Source: Alnus glutinosa
Taxonomy: Eukaryota > Streptophyta > Magnoliopsida > Fagales > Betulaceae
Assembly: GCF_958979055.1 (NCBI RefSeq)
Contig: NC_084890.1
Location: 27,666,616 to 27,730,615, forward strand
DNA length: 64,000 nt
Direction of reading: 5' to 3'
Part shown: positions 1-10,421 of the stretch, in pieces
Numbering within the stretch: the first letter of the stretch is position 1
How the letters are laid out: the number at the start of each line of letters is the position of its first letter
The notes under the pieces: generated by a model
Databases searched by the model: none
What the model was told of the DNA's origin: nothing
What the model saw: only the letters and a program-made list of their open reading frames with translations
Translations under genes and position numbers: made by a program

Positions 1-444
1 GACCCACAAGTTGAGCAGGCCCTGGGGCCTACCGGAGGGCCTCCACACCTGCACCGTGATGCACTGGATCGGATTATCCAGTGGCTCAGACGGGTCCCCT
101 CCCTTCAACACATCGCACAGCAACACCCTGGCGCTCCCCACCGGCTTCTCGCGCACGTGACCTTGCGCATATATGTCCACGTTTAGCGCCGCCATGACGT
201 CACTTTCCGGTAAACCCTCCTTGAACTTCACCTTCACCACCTCGTTCCACGTGGGGTCGGTGCCGCGGAGCTCGTCCACGTGGGTCTTCGCCACGCAGTA
301 CTCCTTGTCGACGTAGACCACCGCGTAGGGCCTCATCCTGGTCACGTGCTTCACGTTCTTGAGGCCCTGGGCTGAGATTATCAGCACCTCTATCTCTCTC
401 AGAGGCCGTGGCTTTGTTCTTCGAAAACCTGACTTGTCCTCCAT
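1..444 (-). CDS. C2-domain protein, 5' part only (runs off the left edge)
   Basis: Reading leftward from the ATG at 444-442, the frame stays open for exactly 148 codons to base 1, so the gene continues outside the window. After a basic lead (MEDKSGFRRTKPRPL) the protein reads as a C2 beta-sandwich from about residue 16. It has the REIEVLIISAQGLKNV strand, a PYAVVYVDKEY strand and the typical DPTWNEVVKVKF segment near residues 63-74, followed by an IYAQGHVREKPVGSARV strand. Plant proteins with a single N-terminal C2 domain bind membranes or partners, sometimes with calcium; the usual acidic calcium loops are only partly present. No intron is needed in the visible part. The exact subfamily and the C-terminal half are unknown. 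An upstream promoter would lie to the right, where a foldback repeat begins about 100 bp away. Confidence 0.85.
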   Translation of the reverse strand, partial: MEDKSGFRRTKPRPLREIEVLIISAQGLKNVKHVTRMRPYAVVYVDKEYCVAKTHVDELRGTDPTWNEVVKVKFKEGLPESDVMAALNVDIYAQGHVREKPVGSARVLLCDVLKGGDPSEPLDNPIQCITVQVWRPSGRPQGLLNLWV

Positions 445-546
445 TAGAGAGATATTGGAGCTTCATACGTTTAGCGATTCAAAGTTTTCAAACTTATCAT
501 GCATAAAGATTTTCTATTTAGGATCGGGCTTACATGATCCAGTTAA

Positions 547-813
547 GGAAAAAACTGGACAACTCCAGCTAACAAAAATTGGACGGTCCAGATTCAAGAG
601 CAATTTATTTAAGGTAAACGACAAAATGAGAGGAAACGAACTCTCCATTAAAGTTTGCGTTTTTGTTTTTCGCCAGTTAAAGTTTCTGCTTAATGAAGAC
701 AGGAGAGTTCGTTTCCTCTCTCATTTTGTTAAAATGCCACGATGTCGTTTGCCTTAAACAAACTGCTTTTGAATCTGGACCGTTCATTTTGTTAACCGGA
801 GATGTGCAGTTCC
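547..813. repeat. Foldback inverted repeat, MITE-like
   Basis: Two arms of roughly 100 bp are inverted copies. The left arm (about 551-646) carries GGACGGTCCAGATTCAA followed by GAGAGGAAACGAACTCTCC. The right arm (about 702-810) carries the complement of both, around a spacer of about 55 bp. The outer ends also pair. I did not find a convincing target-site duplication, so the superfamily is open. Confidence 0.65.
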
Positions 814-1410
814 TATGTAAAGCCGGATATATCCTTCTATTTATAAGCCTTTGTGGATCCGAAAAAGAATCAAAAAGGAAAAAGAAGAAACAAATACTTT
901 TGAGGATTTTTATTTTATTTTATTTTTTCTATTATTAATTTGAGGATTTGAATTGAAGTATTAACTACTAAATTAAACTAGAAAGAGGATTTACTTTGTT
1001 AACCTCAGTGGATGAGTTTCGGTGGCAATTAATAGGTACTTAAAGAGCATTCGTAGTGAAGTCGTCAAATAGATGAAATCACCAAAATTAGACGATTTTG
1101 CTCAAAATGTCGTCTCCAACGAGCTCGTCAACATCATCGTCAAATGGAGGATTGTCAGAAGCCCTCGTCTAATGAGAGGAGCGTTTCATCGATCGTTTCT
1201 TGCTTTTTTTCAATTTTTTATTCCATCTCTTTCCTCTTACTTTCATATTCATCATCATCTCAGATGCGACGACTGGAGTAGGATCCTTTCATTCGACAGG
1301 TCGTGTGAATGGCCGATTGGGCGTGGAGCACTGGCGTGGCGAGCTGTTCAAGTGGAGGTACGGCAAACCACGGCGTGACTGACCCAGTTCCCGTCGGCGT
1401 TACTAGCGTT

Positions 1411-1680
1411 GATAATCTGGCGGATTTTGCTCCGACCGTCAAAAATCAAGCACCCAACGTGACAATCCAACCGATTTTGCTCCGACCCCCAAAAATCCGG
1501 TACCCCGGCTTGATAATCTAGCCGATTTTGCTCCGACCCTCAAAAATCCAATACCCGGGCTTGATAATCAGGCCGATTATGCCCCCGGCGTCAAAAATCC
1601 AATACCCAGTGTTGAAAATCCGGCCGATTCCGCTCCCATCGTCAAAAATCCGGCCAATTCTCTCTCGTTTTTGCTCCCGC
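1411..1680. repeat. Minisatellite, unit about 50-51 bp, about five copies
   Basis: The phrase GATAATC..CCGATTTTGCTCCGACC..CAAAAATCC recurs with starts near 1411, 1461, 1512, 1563 and 1614, a period of 50-51 bp. Copies differ by point changes and become more divergent to the right. Open frames cross it on both strands, but only because the unit length is near a multiple of three. It does not resemble a gene. Confidence 0.8.
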
Positions 1681-2697
1681 CGATCTACCGGAAGGTTCTT
1701 TTTTTTTTTTATTTTATTTTTATAAAACTAATAAAAATTGAATATTTATTTGAAGTAGGGAATATTTAAGGAGTTTGATATTTAAAGCTTTTGAAAACTA
1801 GGTAGCTAAAATAACAAAAGTGATATTTTTCCTCAAAATTTGCTGAAATTTTTGCGAGTTCACTACATAAGCCCTTTAGGAAAGAGATCGAGAAAATAAG
1901 GATAACTATTCTTTTGCATCTTCCGCTTCTTCCCTCCTCCCAATCCCCGAACTCTTTCATTCTTCTGAATAATACAGTGATCACTGCTTGTCTTCTCTCA
2001 ATATTTGCTTTCTGCATGCAGCGATCTATGGGATGAAATTTTTTCTACTATTTTGGGTACGGTTTCGATTCCCTTTATTCGATTTCTAAGGTTTTGTTTA
2101 CACAAAACCCTCATAGTTAGTAGCGATTTTAGATCTCCGGTCTATCTTTTGTTTTCTCTCTAGTTCTTTTGTGGAAGGAAATCACTAAGCAATGCAGAAG
2201 GATTATCATACGTGTGGAAGAATTGTCATTGATGGTAAGGGCAGCAAAGGAGATTGCATTTGGGAATGCACTTGTAGTGGAGATGGAGAACTAAGAAAAT
2301 CATTGTTTAGTTAAAGTTATGATGGACCGGGCATTGGGCAGGGACGTGATTTGCCGAAATATGCTGCAAATATGGAAGTTGATAAGAACAATGACATTCA
2401 AAGAGTTAAACAAAGTATATATCATATTTGGATGGAAGAAATTTCTCATTGTATATATATATATATATATGATTAAAACAACATGCATGCTATATTTTTT
2501 ATGAAATGAATAAAGAAAAAGCATCGTTATCAGAAGTTAAGCCTTCATGATCATGATCCAAAATTTAATGATATATATATCTTATCATATAATAAATATA
2601 TTGTCACATTATTTAAAAAATTTAAATGACATGACATCATACATGTTTCATAAAATAGTTCCAGACAAATAAAAGAATTTTATTCCCGTTAACATCT

Positions 2698-2871
2698 CTT
2701 ATATTAGAAAAATGCTAGAAACTCAACTAGTATCTCACGTATATAACCAGAGTGATGTGACACCTCATTAAAAAGAATAACGAAATTCAGATTTCATAAT
2801 GGGATGCCACGTCACCCAAATTGTATACCGATAAGATATCAGTTGAGCTTGTAGCATTTCTCCTTATATTA
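2698..2871. mobile_element. Mutator-type MITE (156 bp) with 9-bp target duplication
   Basis: The element spans 2707-2862 and is flanked by perfect copies of CTTATATTA (2698-2706 and 2863-2871). The terminal inverted repeats begin GAAAAATGCTAGAAACTCAA on the left and pair with ...TTGAGCTTGTAGCATTTCTC on the right. A 9-bp duplication is the hallmark of Mutator-like transposition. No coding capacity. Its terminus matches the element at 5346-5527. Confidence 0.85.
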
Positions 2872-3079
2872 TAGGTTCATAGTTTAAAATCTCATTTTTA
2901 AGTTCACTTAAGATTCGATATAATCTAATATTTGTTAGATAGGAATGTGACTGAAATTAATCAGGAGGAAACCGCAAAAGTCTCATCATAAAAAGAGAGA
3001 TGCTTTTTTTCTTTTTTATGCAATATTAGTTAGCTTGTAGACCAATTGGAAGACAAATTTAAGAGCTCTAGCGTTTTTC

Positions 3080-3924
3080 TTAATTTTAGGGCTAAATACC
3101 CTTTTGCTTCATGTGGTTTCAAATTTTTATATTTTATGCTTTGAATTTTCATTTTTATCGCAAGTGGTACATGTGCTATGAAAAAAGACGGAAATGGTAT
3201 CTCCGTCCATTTTTCAATCCAAAACTAACAGATTCAAATCAATGACACATGACACCATTAAAATTACAACACATGGTTACCATATTTTTTTTTAATTTTT
3301 TTATTTTATTTTGAGGCTTTAAAAAAAATAATAATAAATCGTGATTTTTAATTTTTTTAATTTTAAGGCTTTTAAAAAAAGAAAAAAAAAATGTAAGGGT
3401 GGCTTAGGGCCAGCAACCCCTTTTTTGGCCAAGCCACCCCTAAAGCCAGTTTTGGGGGCGGTCGAACCATCCCATAGCCCTTAGGGGTGGTTCGGCCTCC
3501 CCCAGAGGCCAAAACATCCTCTTCTTCTTCTTCTTCTTTTTTTCACTTTGGCCCTTGGGGTTGGCTGAACCACCCCTTATGTGGCCCATGGGGTGGCCCT
3601 AAGCCACCCCTACAATCTTAAAATTGAAAAAAAAAAAAAAAATTGAAAAATTAAAAACCACGATTTTTTATTAGTTTTTTTTTAAGCCTGAAAAAAAATA
3701 AAAATAAAAATAAAAAATACGATAGCCACGTGTCGCAATTTTAATGGTGCCATGTGCAGCTGACATGAAAATCCGTCGGTTTTGGATAGAAAAATAGACA
3801 GAGGTACCATCTCCGTCTTTTCCCATAGCACAGATACCACCTATAACAAAAATGAAAACTCAGATAGCAAAAAATAAAGTTTTTAAACCACATAGGGCAA
3901 AAAGGTATTTAACCCTTAATTTTA
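3080..3924. mobile_element. Mutator-type foldback element (827 bp) with perfect 9-bp target duplication
   Basis: The element spans 3089-3915 between perfect copies of TTAATTTTA (3080-3088, 3916-3924). Its long inverted repeats start GGGCTAAATACC and end GGTATTTAACCC; pairing continues for more than 150 bp, including the GACGGAGATGGTACC-like stretch in both arms. The core is C-rich on one side and GGGGTGG-rich on the other, so the middle also folds back. No transposase is encoded. Confidence 0.88.
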
Positions 3925-4033
3925 TACAAGTAAATAATGTGTATCGATTCCACAACTGTTTGTTGAGTTTACAATACTAACCATGTTTCACCTGAATGTA
4001 CAACTGTACGAGGTTATCAATGATTAAAATTGT

Positions 4034-4216
4034 TTATGATTATTTGTTTAAATTTGAAAAAATTCGAACATGTGATTTTGAGAGACTACTTATGAGACCC
4101 ATCAAACTAAATAAAAATTGAGCTGCCTAACCACTTATCAGGTCAGGTGGGTTCTATAAGTGATCTCTCACAATCACCTGTCCAAATTCTCTCAAATTCA
4201 GACAAATAATTGTAGT
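4034..4216. repeat. Inverted-repeat MITE, about 68-bp arms
   Basis: The left arm (from TTATGATTATTTG at 4034) and the right arm (ending near 4216) are inverted copies meeting at GAGACCCA/TGGGTTCT. A related but diverged inverted repeat lies at 59470-59611, with the same GAGAGA..ATAGAACCCA-like core, which suggests a family. No clear target duplication. Confidence 0.6.
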
Positions 4217-4361
4217 CAACCTGATCTGGTTATCGAGAGTGTACAAATTGGAAAGTCTTGCAATTTAAAATTGTTATCTTGATTTCTATAAAACTAATTA
4301 TTGGTTCGAATTTTAAAATTTTACGAACCAATTCATCCGTCATATTTTTCGATTAGATTAA

Positions 4362-5086
4362 TGCTCCATTTGTTTCGACGTAAAATGATTTCTGGAAAAC
4401 GATTTCGGCATTTTCCGGTGTTTGGTAGGGGCGAAAATAATGGTCAACGAAAATCATTTTCGATTTGACCGTAAAAGCTTCTTTAATTTTCGGAAAACGA
4501 TTTACGATTTTTAAAACCGTAAATCGTTTTCCGAAATGAAACTCTTCGTCCTTACACGCATGTTTGATATCTGATCGTCAGAATTTAACAATTATCGGTC
4601 GTCGAAATCCGGTTGGCGCCGGAGTCCAACAACATCCAGTCGTCGGAATCCAGTCGGCGTCGGAGTCCGACAACATCTGGTCACCGGAAACCTGACGGCG
4701 CCGGAATCCGACCACCGGCTGACCAAATTCCGGCCGGAATTTGCCGGTTTCCAGCCAAGTCGGCCGGATATGGCCAAAATGGCCAAGATCCACCCAGATA
4801 TGACCAGATCAGGCCATTGATCCGGCCGGATCTGGCCAAAATGGCCGGGATCTGGCCGGATATGACCTGATCCGGTCGGATCCGGAAGATTCCGGCCGGA
4901 TCCGGTCAAACTTTTTCGCCGGAATTCGGCGACGGCAACCGGACGTTGCCGGATTCCGACGACATTTGTCAAACTCTGATTTTTGCATTTCGTAATTTTT
5001 CCGTGCGAACAAAACACCGAAAAATATTTTCAAGAAAATTATTTTTTCTGAGACGAAAATCATTTTACATCGAAACCAACGAAGCA
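4362..5086. mobile_element. MITE-like element with GC-rich GGCCGGATC core
   Basis: The ends are inverted: TGCTCCATTTGTTTCGACG on the left, and on the right the complement of GCTTCGTTGGTTTCGATG, both followed by TAAAATGATTT. Between them (about 4600-4920) is a GC-rich region of degenerate GGCCGGAT / GGCCAAAATGG / CCGGTC repeats, unlike the AT-rich surroundings. The open frames here on both strands result from the missing A+T and resemble no protein. Related ends occur near 18730 and 52240-52690. No clear target duplication. Confidence 0.6.
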
Positions 5087-5336
5087 TAAGAATGGTTTAT
5101 ACACGAAACCTATCATATCATAGACGCCATGTGTACAAATTAACACGTCATATTTATTACTTGTGTGGCATATATATAAATTAAGCTCCATTCCCTCGTG
5201 GCATTTAGAGGGGGAAGCCTAGCGAAGAGTACATTTCTTTAAAAAAAAATAAGTAACAATTTTAAATTGCGTTAAAATATAGGTAGTAATTACTAATTTT
5301 TCTTTCATAAAATATGCGTATTATATCGCACTATAT

Positions 5337-5536
5337 ATATAATATGAAAAATGCTAGATGTCATACTCATATCCCTCTTGTGTCCCTCTAAAAATGAAGT
5401 GGCTTTTAAAATCACCGTTGGACTTATGATTGATCAAAATTAAATTTTGATCACACGGTGATTTTAAAAGCCACATCATTTTTAGAGGGATACAAGAGAG
5501 ACATGGATATGACATTTAGAATTACTCATATAATAT
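5337..5536. mobile_element. Mutator-type MITE (182 bp) with 9-bp target duplication
   Basis: The element 5346-5527 lies between perfect copies of ATATAATAT (5337-5345, 5528-5536). It is a near-complete hairpin, with arms GAAAAATGCTAGATGTCAT... and ...ATGACATTTAGAATTACTC and an apex around TGATCAAAATTAAATTTTGATCA. The first 13 bases (GAAAAATGCTAGA) are the same as in the element at 2707, so both belong to one family. Confidence 0.85.
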
Positions 5537-6296
5537 AGGCCTAGTATTTTATTTATTTTTATTTAAAAAAAAAATCATATTTAGTTAGTTTAAGATAAGT
5601 ATTCACTATAGAAGCAGAATAATTGTTTGGTTTTGAAATCTGAAACTCCCATTTAAGATAACAAATTATCATTTTTTTTAAACCTCAATCACATGGGGAG
5701 GGTCTAAATGGTTAGAATAATGGTTCCCTATTTAATTAAGCTTTGATATAAGTGAAACTTCACCAAATACAAATTATCTCTCTTTCTTTCTTTCTTTCTT
5801 TTCTTTTTTTTTTTTTCCCTCATCAATGACACAGTTTTTAGTTGATGCAACTAGAGTAGGAATATAAAGCCAATCATGATCATATAAGAGCTAAGTTTGA
5901 GCAACAACCAAGACTAATTGACATCTCATTAAATCTCAAATCTTAAAGCGGTAAAAAGCTTTCACACCCATTGGAGCTAAAAAAAAAAAGAGCAAGAAGA
6001 GAGACTAAGAGGGAGAGATGTGAAAGAGAGAGAGAAAAAGGCTTTAAATCTGGACCGTTAGTTACTTTTACAGCAGATCTCCTGTACTTATTTTTGCAGC
6101 ACCCAAGCCGAATCCCCGCGGTAAAACCTCGCCATGATTAGCAGAACTTGCCTTAAAAGTGGTCTTTCTTTTGTTGTTAAAATAATAGATTAGTGCCGTT
6201 GCACAGTTGGTCCAGGCTGGTATGGGGTATACTGCTAATCAGAATTATAATGAAAGCCCACCACCTTAAAATGATGTTGCTTGTTGTTAAACAAAC

Positions 6297-6303
6297 ATAA
6301 ATA
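6297..6303 (+). promoter_or_regulatory. Possible TATA box of the arabinogalactan peptide gene
   Basis: ATAAATA lies 155 bp before the ATG at 6458, which would give a leader of about 125 bases. A second weaker candidate (TATAAGA) is at 6340. Position and composition fit, but only context supports it. Confidence 0.3.
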
Positions 6304-6457
6304 GCTGTTGGGTTCCTATCATCTCCACAAATCCTTTCCTATAAGAAGACCATTTGCACTCTCATTTTCCCTCACTGAAAACCCAAAAACCTACTTGTAC
6401 AATTTCCTTCAAGTTACTCCTACTTGTTCTTAATTGCTTTTGAGAAACTAGAGGGAA

Positions 6458-6658
6458 ATGGCAAGTTGCAGAGTGACCATGGCTTTGACCATCTACAGTG
6501 TGGTCCTTCTGGCTTTTGTTACTTTCAGAGCCACGGCTGCACTTGAAGATGTCGGGGGAATTGCACCATCACCAACAATGGAAAGCGCTGGAGCGGTGTT
6601 GGGTGCTCCAGCTGCTCTTGCAGCCGCCATGGCTATGCTAGTTGCTTGGTTCTTCTAA
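6458..6658 (+). CDS. Arabinogalactan peptide, GPI-anchored
   Basis: This is an intronless 66-codon gene. Residues 1-27 form a signal peptide (basic MASCRVTM start, hydrophobic LTIYSVVLLAFVTF, small residues before the cut). The short mature part carries the APSP motif, whose prolines are normally hydroxylated and decorated with arabinogalactan. The C-terminus (about residues 47-66, APAALAAAMAMLVAWFF) is hydrophobic and follows small residues (ESAGAVLG), as required for GPI-anchor addition. Mature AG peptides of this kind are only about 10-15 residues long and sit on the outer face of the plasma membrane. Length and layout match the AG-peptide class; the exact paralogue cannot be assigned. The start is the first ATG after a CA-rich leader. 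Confidence 0.85.
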   Translation: MASCRVTMALTIYSVVLLAFVTFRATAALEDVGGIAPSPTMESAGAVLGAPAALAAAMAMLVAWFF

Positions 6659-7320
6659 GTTACATTTTTTTTTTTTTTTTTGGTGTTTTCCCTTACTAGT
6701 CAAAATCTTTATTGGGGTGTTCAATTTCTTTATTGGGATTCTGGAATGAGTTTTGTTCAAGGGGCTTGGGCTTTGAAGATGTGGAATTCATCTATTCTCA
6801 CTATTATTTTGAAGTAATTAATATACTTGCTCAAATGTTGGAAACCATGCATTTCAATCTCTTTTTCTTTTTCCATCAATAAGAAAATCTCTATAGAAAA
6901 AAGGCTTTGTACTTTAGCAGGGGACAAGGACTATTAACTTTCCAAGCCCTACCTTGTTAATATTGCTCTAGTATCTTCCCTATATCATATGATCTGTCAA
7001 TACTGATTTCCCTGGCTTTCTTTTCAGGAAGAAAGATGGAAATGTAATAATTTAACATTAAGTTGCTCACTATATTTAACAAAATAATTATGATTGAAGT
7101 TAATTCTTGTGTTTTAATTCGGAAAAAGGAGAATAGAGTAAAAACAATTATTTTATGTAACATTAGATATATTCCATCAACAGAAGTATAACAACATTGT
7201 GTTAATATTATGAAGATAAAGTAAGTATAAACAGGGAAAATAGGCAAACATATACCTACCACCAGAAAGCAAGAAATCAGCAAAGTACTCTGCTAATACA
7301 ATGCTCTTGAACTTTAGAAG
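6659..7320. other. Convergent intergenic spacer
   Basis: Holds the 3' region of the arabinogalactan peptide gene (with a T-run at 6666-6680) and, from the right, the 3' region of the minus-strand Rossmann gene. Apart from AT-rich sequence, nothing else is seen. Confidence 0.6.
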
Positions 7321-10300
7321 TCACCGTTGTTTAATGGAACCAAAAAGATCCTCATATGAGCGCTTAGGGGCATCGGCACGAGAAACTATCTCTACAACTT
7401 TATAAGATGCTTCAGGATGGACTAACGCCTCAACAGCAACTTCTGCAACCAGATCTCTGGATATGGTACCTTCATAAAGAGTGTCCTACAAAGGAGAGAG
7501 AGAGAGAGAGAAGCAACTGAATTTTTTTTTTTGTGATGAATAATAATTTATTGACAGAAAAGCAACTGAATTTTAGCAGATGACAGAGTAGCAAAAATGT
7601 TTTTAAGTCTCACAACATATGCCATTACCTCTGGCTCCATGATGATATTTCCTGTAGGAGGTTCATTTCTCAATCCACCAGGCCTTATTATTGTGTAGTT
7701 TATACCAGATTTCCGGATATATTGTTCTGCCTGAAGCTTTGCTACTAAGGTGAGTCCAAAGACATTGAGAAAGATGTAAGCTGGATTAAGTATCTGACCC
7801 ATGGCAGCTCCATTGACTAAAATTGAACTGACAAGTATGAATCTATTAACACTTCTTTTGCGGCATGCTTCAACAAGGTTTACTGTGCCAAAATTATCAA
7901 CCTGCAACAGCATCATATTTTTCAGACAGCGACATTTAAATTACCTAAGAGCGCCAAAAAGAAACAGATACATAATATCATCAATTATTGAAGGCCCAAT
8001 AAAGGACTTCCAGAAATATTAAGTACAAAAGAGGCTTGAATTCCTAAACTTTCATTTCACATTAGAATAATCAACATTATAGTCATTATCGCTGTATATT
8101 TTAACACACATCACAACAGTAAATTTAACATTAGAGAGCTGTTACACTGTAACTTGTATACACAAACATGTAAAGATGCACTAATTGAGAAATATTACAA
8201 CAATGAATTGAAGACATTTCTGCAAACATAAACTTTGCTCAAGTAGAGAAGATCGTGGAATCCTATGTCTTTTTAAGGCGTCCAAAGCATATACACAAAT
8301 CCAAGTGAAGAGAATCCCAATAAATGCCAAGGAATAACAATTTACTTGAACTTAAAACAGGTATTAGATGAATAAGTATGTCATATCATTCTATGAGTGG
8401 AAAATACATAACTAAATGACACATTTTATAGACTTTAACTGTCAAGTGCAAGAAAAGCCTACTAATGCAGAGGTAACAGAATAATTTGATTTTCAAGTTC
8501 AAGGAGTGGATACAGTTTGAGGCAGTCAAATGCGGATGCAAGGATTGCATGGAGGATATACTTCTAGATAAAGCTGACTGGAAAACAAGACACCAACAAA
8601 TCCTTGTTGGGACTAAGTTTTAGCTGAGTTGTCAACATGAGATGAGATCTTGACATAAGATAAAATATATTGGCAAGTGATACCCCGTTTGTAAACTAGA
8701 AACTGCTGAATAAGTTACTTTTAGCATACATATATTCACAAATTGACAAGTATTTATTATCCTATGACTCCACCGAATCGATAAAGTGACCTAGAGTTCT
8801 TTGTCATTTATGGCTGTCATATCCTTCCTATATACAACAACAGCCGCTAATGAAGAACTCAATTATATGATTACAGTTATTGGTTATCCCAAATAGTGTG
8901 CTACTCTGGCTGAAAGTTATTCATCTTGAAGATGGAAAAAGTTAAGACAAAAAAGAAAGGAGCAATTCTTCTTTTTCTCCTTTTCTTTAATTTTTTTTTT
9001 CTTTCTAAAGAATAAGAAGGAGCACCGCTAGCCTGGTGCTTATGTAACATCAAGAAAAATACACTTCAATTGAGGAGAAAAGTGGTATTCCTATCAGAGA
9101 ACTAGAAGTATGTTTGGTGTTGTAGGACTAGCACTTGTACTGAAATATTTGCTGCTTGACTTCATGTCTTTTTCATGGGCATCGTGAATTCTTTGTAATT
9201 TTACATCCAAAACTCAACTTACCATTTTATAAAACAGAAAAAGCTTATCAATTTATTTCGATCCTGTTTAACAATCTATAGCATGCTGAGTCAATATTTC
9301 TTCCATTATTTCATCCTTAGGCCCTTTTCTCCTACATCTGTCCGGGGTACATTATAATCATGTAAGATCCCAGTACAAATAATAACAACTGAATCTAAGC
9401 GAGTCTAAAAGAGAGTTCATGTCAAGAAGTTTCCGATGCATTAAAATACCATAAGAATTCCACAGAGAATAATCCTAAATCAATTAAACAAGTATTTAGA
9501 ACCCTTTCTCTGCGTCTTTCCTCAAAACATCAAATTCTAAATCATCTCTGATTTGAGGCTATATCAATTGCATAGGCACAAAATTAACTGACCTTCCATG
9601 GAGCAAACAAATCCCACCCTGGCCGAAAGCCAGTTGCACATATCACCGCTTCTGTATCATCCCCTACAACTTCGGCTAACCTCTCAGAACCCTCAGTTAC
9701 ATCCGCTTTCACCTGCAAAACATAAAACCCACAACACATTTCTCAAAAAACTTAGCGACACGCAAAACAGTATCAAGAATTAACAAAAACCCAGTTGAGT
9801 TTTCATGGTCTACTTAATGCTTGCACTCTAAAACATCCAAGAAAACTAACAATTTGAAGAGCCGGGTTGTCATGGGAAAGCGTGGTTTTGGCCTTCTCCA
9901 AGTCACGAACCCCGGCTTTAACCTGAAAACCCTTCGCCAGCAGCTGATCAACAATTCTTTTCCCAGTACTTCCGGTTGCTCCAGCAACAAAGATTTTCTT
10001 TTTCACATTCGCAATGGGTCCTGGTTGCTCTGCCACTTCCTCTGTGATTTCGGTACCTTCCATCTAACATCAATGGTTGGCAGGCATAACAATGACAGGT
10101 TATAAGAAGCAAAAATTAATTTCACTGAACCCATTTTACCCCTCCATTTGGTTGCTAAGAAACCACGGGAAAAGAAAAAGAAAATGATAACCCAATAATG
10201 AAATTTTCTTTTTTCTTTTCTCACATTTCCTAGACAACCAAAAGAGTGGATTTTGGTCTTTGTGTGTGTGTCAGTGTGTGTTGTGTTACCTTTGTGGAAC

Positions 10301-10421
10301 TGAGGCGGCGAAAAGATTTGGAGTTGGGTGTAGAGAAAGGAAGGGAAGAGAGGGATTTGTTGGAGTGTAGAGTGCAGAAACTCAGGGGAGAGGTCCTGAG
10401 AATCAAAGGAGTTGAGGCCAT
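7321..10421 (-). CDS. Plastid NAD(P)-binding Rossmann-fold protein (At2g34460-like, atypical SDR)
   Basis: Five coding exons, all in phase 0: 10421-10290, 10063-9851, 9712-9593, 7901-7629 and 7485-7321, giving 300 aa. Exon 1 (44 codons, Ser/Thr-rich, few acidic residues) looks like a chloroplast transit peptide. Exon 2 holds KKIFVAGATGSTGKRIV, with the nucleotide-binding glycines at about residues 72-78. Exon 3 contains DTEAVICATGFRPG. Exon 4 holds the FILVSSILVNGAA strand and the YTIIRPGG motif. The protein matches remembered At2g34460, described as flavin-reductase-related and found on plastoglobules; the true substrate is not established. Intron 3 (7902-9592) is long and shows nothing recognisable. 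Intron 4 carries a 34-bp LINE remnant. Confidence 0.93.
7511..7574 (-). mobile_element. Extremely truncated LINE 3' end with 15-bp target duplication
   Basis: AAGCAACTGAATTTT occurs at 7511-7525 and again at 7560-7574. The 34 bp between them is a T-run followed by GTGATGAATAATAATTTATTG, which resembles the tails of the LINE copies at 42279 and 44097 (T-run, then GATAAGTAA..TTT). The T-run on the left means that the insertion points to the minus strand. It sits inside intron 4 of the Rossmann gene. Confidence 0.6.

Larger units (their letters stand above)
445..6457. other. Intergenic region rich in small DNA transposons
   Basis: No gene was recognised between the C2 gene and the arabinogalactan peptide. 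The segment holds a foldback repeat (547-813), a 51-bp minisatellite (1411-1680), three Mutator-type MITEs with intact 9-bp duplications (2698-2871, 3080-3924, 5337-5536), an inverted-repeat MITE (4034-4216) and a MITE with a GC-rich core (4362-5086). The remaining sequence is AT-rich and shows short open frames only, with no family motif. The stretches 828-1410, 1681-2697, 5537-6290 and 3925-4033 show nothing further. Confidence 0.7.

Noticed and set aside
4592..5017. 141-codon frame rich in Gly, Arg and Pro on the minus strand
   Set aside because: It lies in the GC-rich core of a MITE where stop codons are rare on both strands. It resembles no family.
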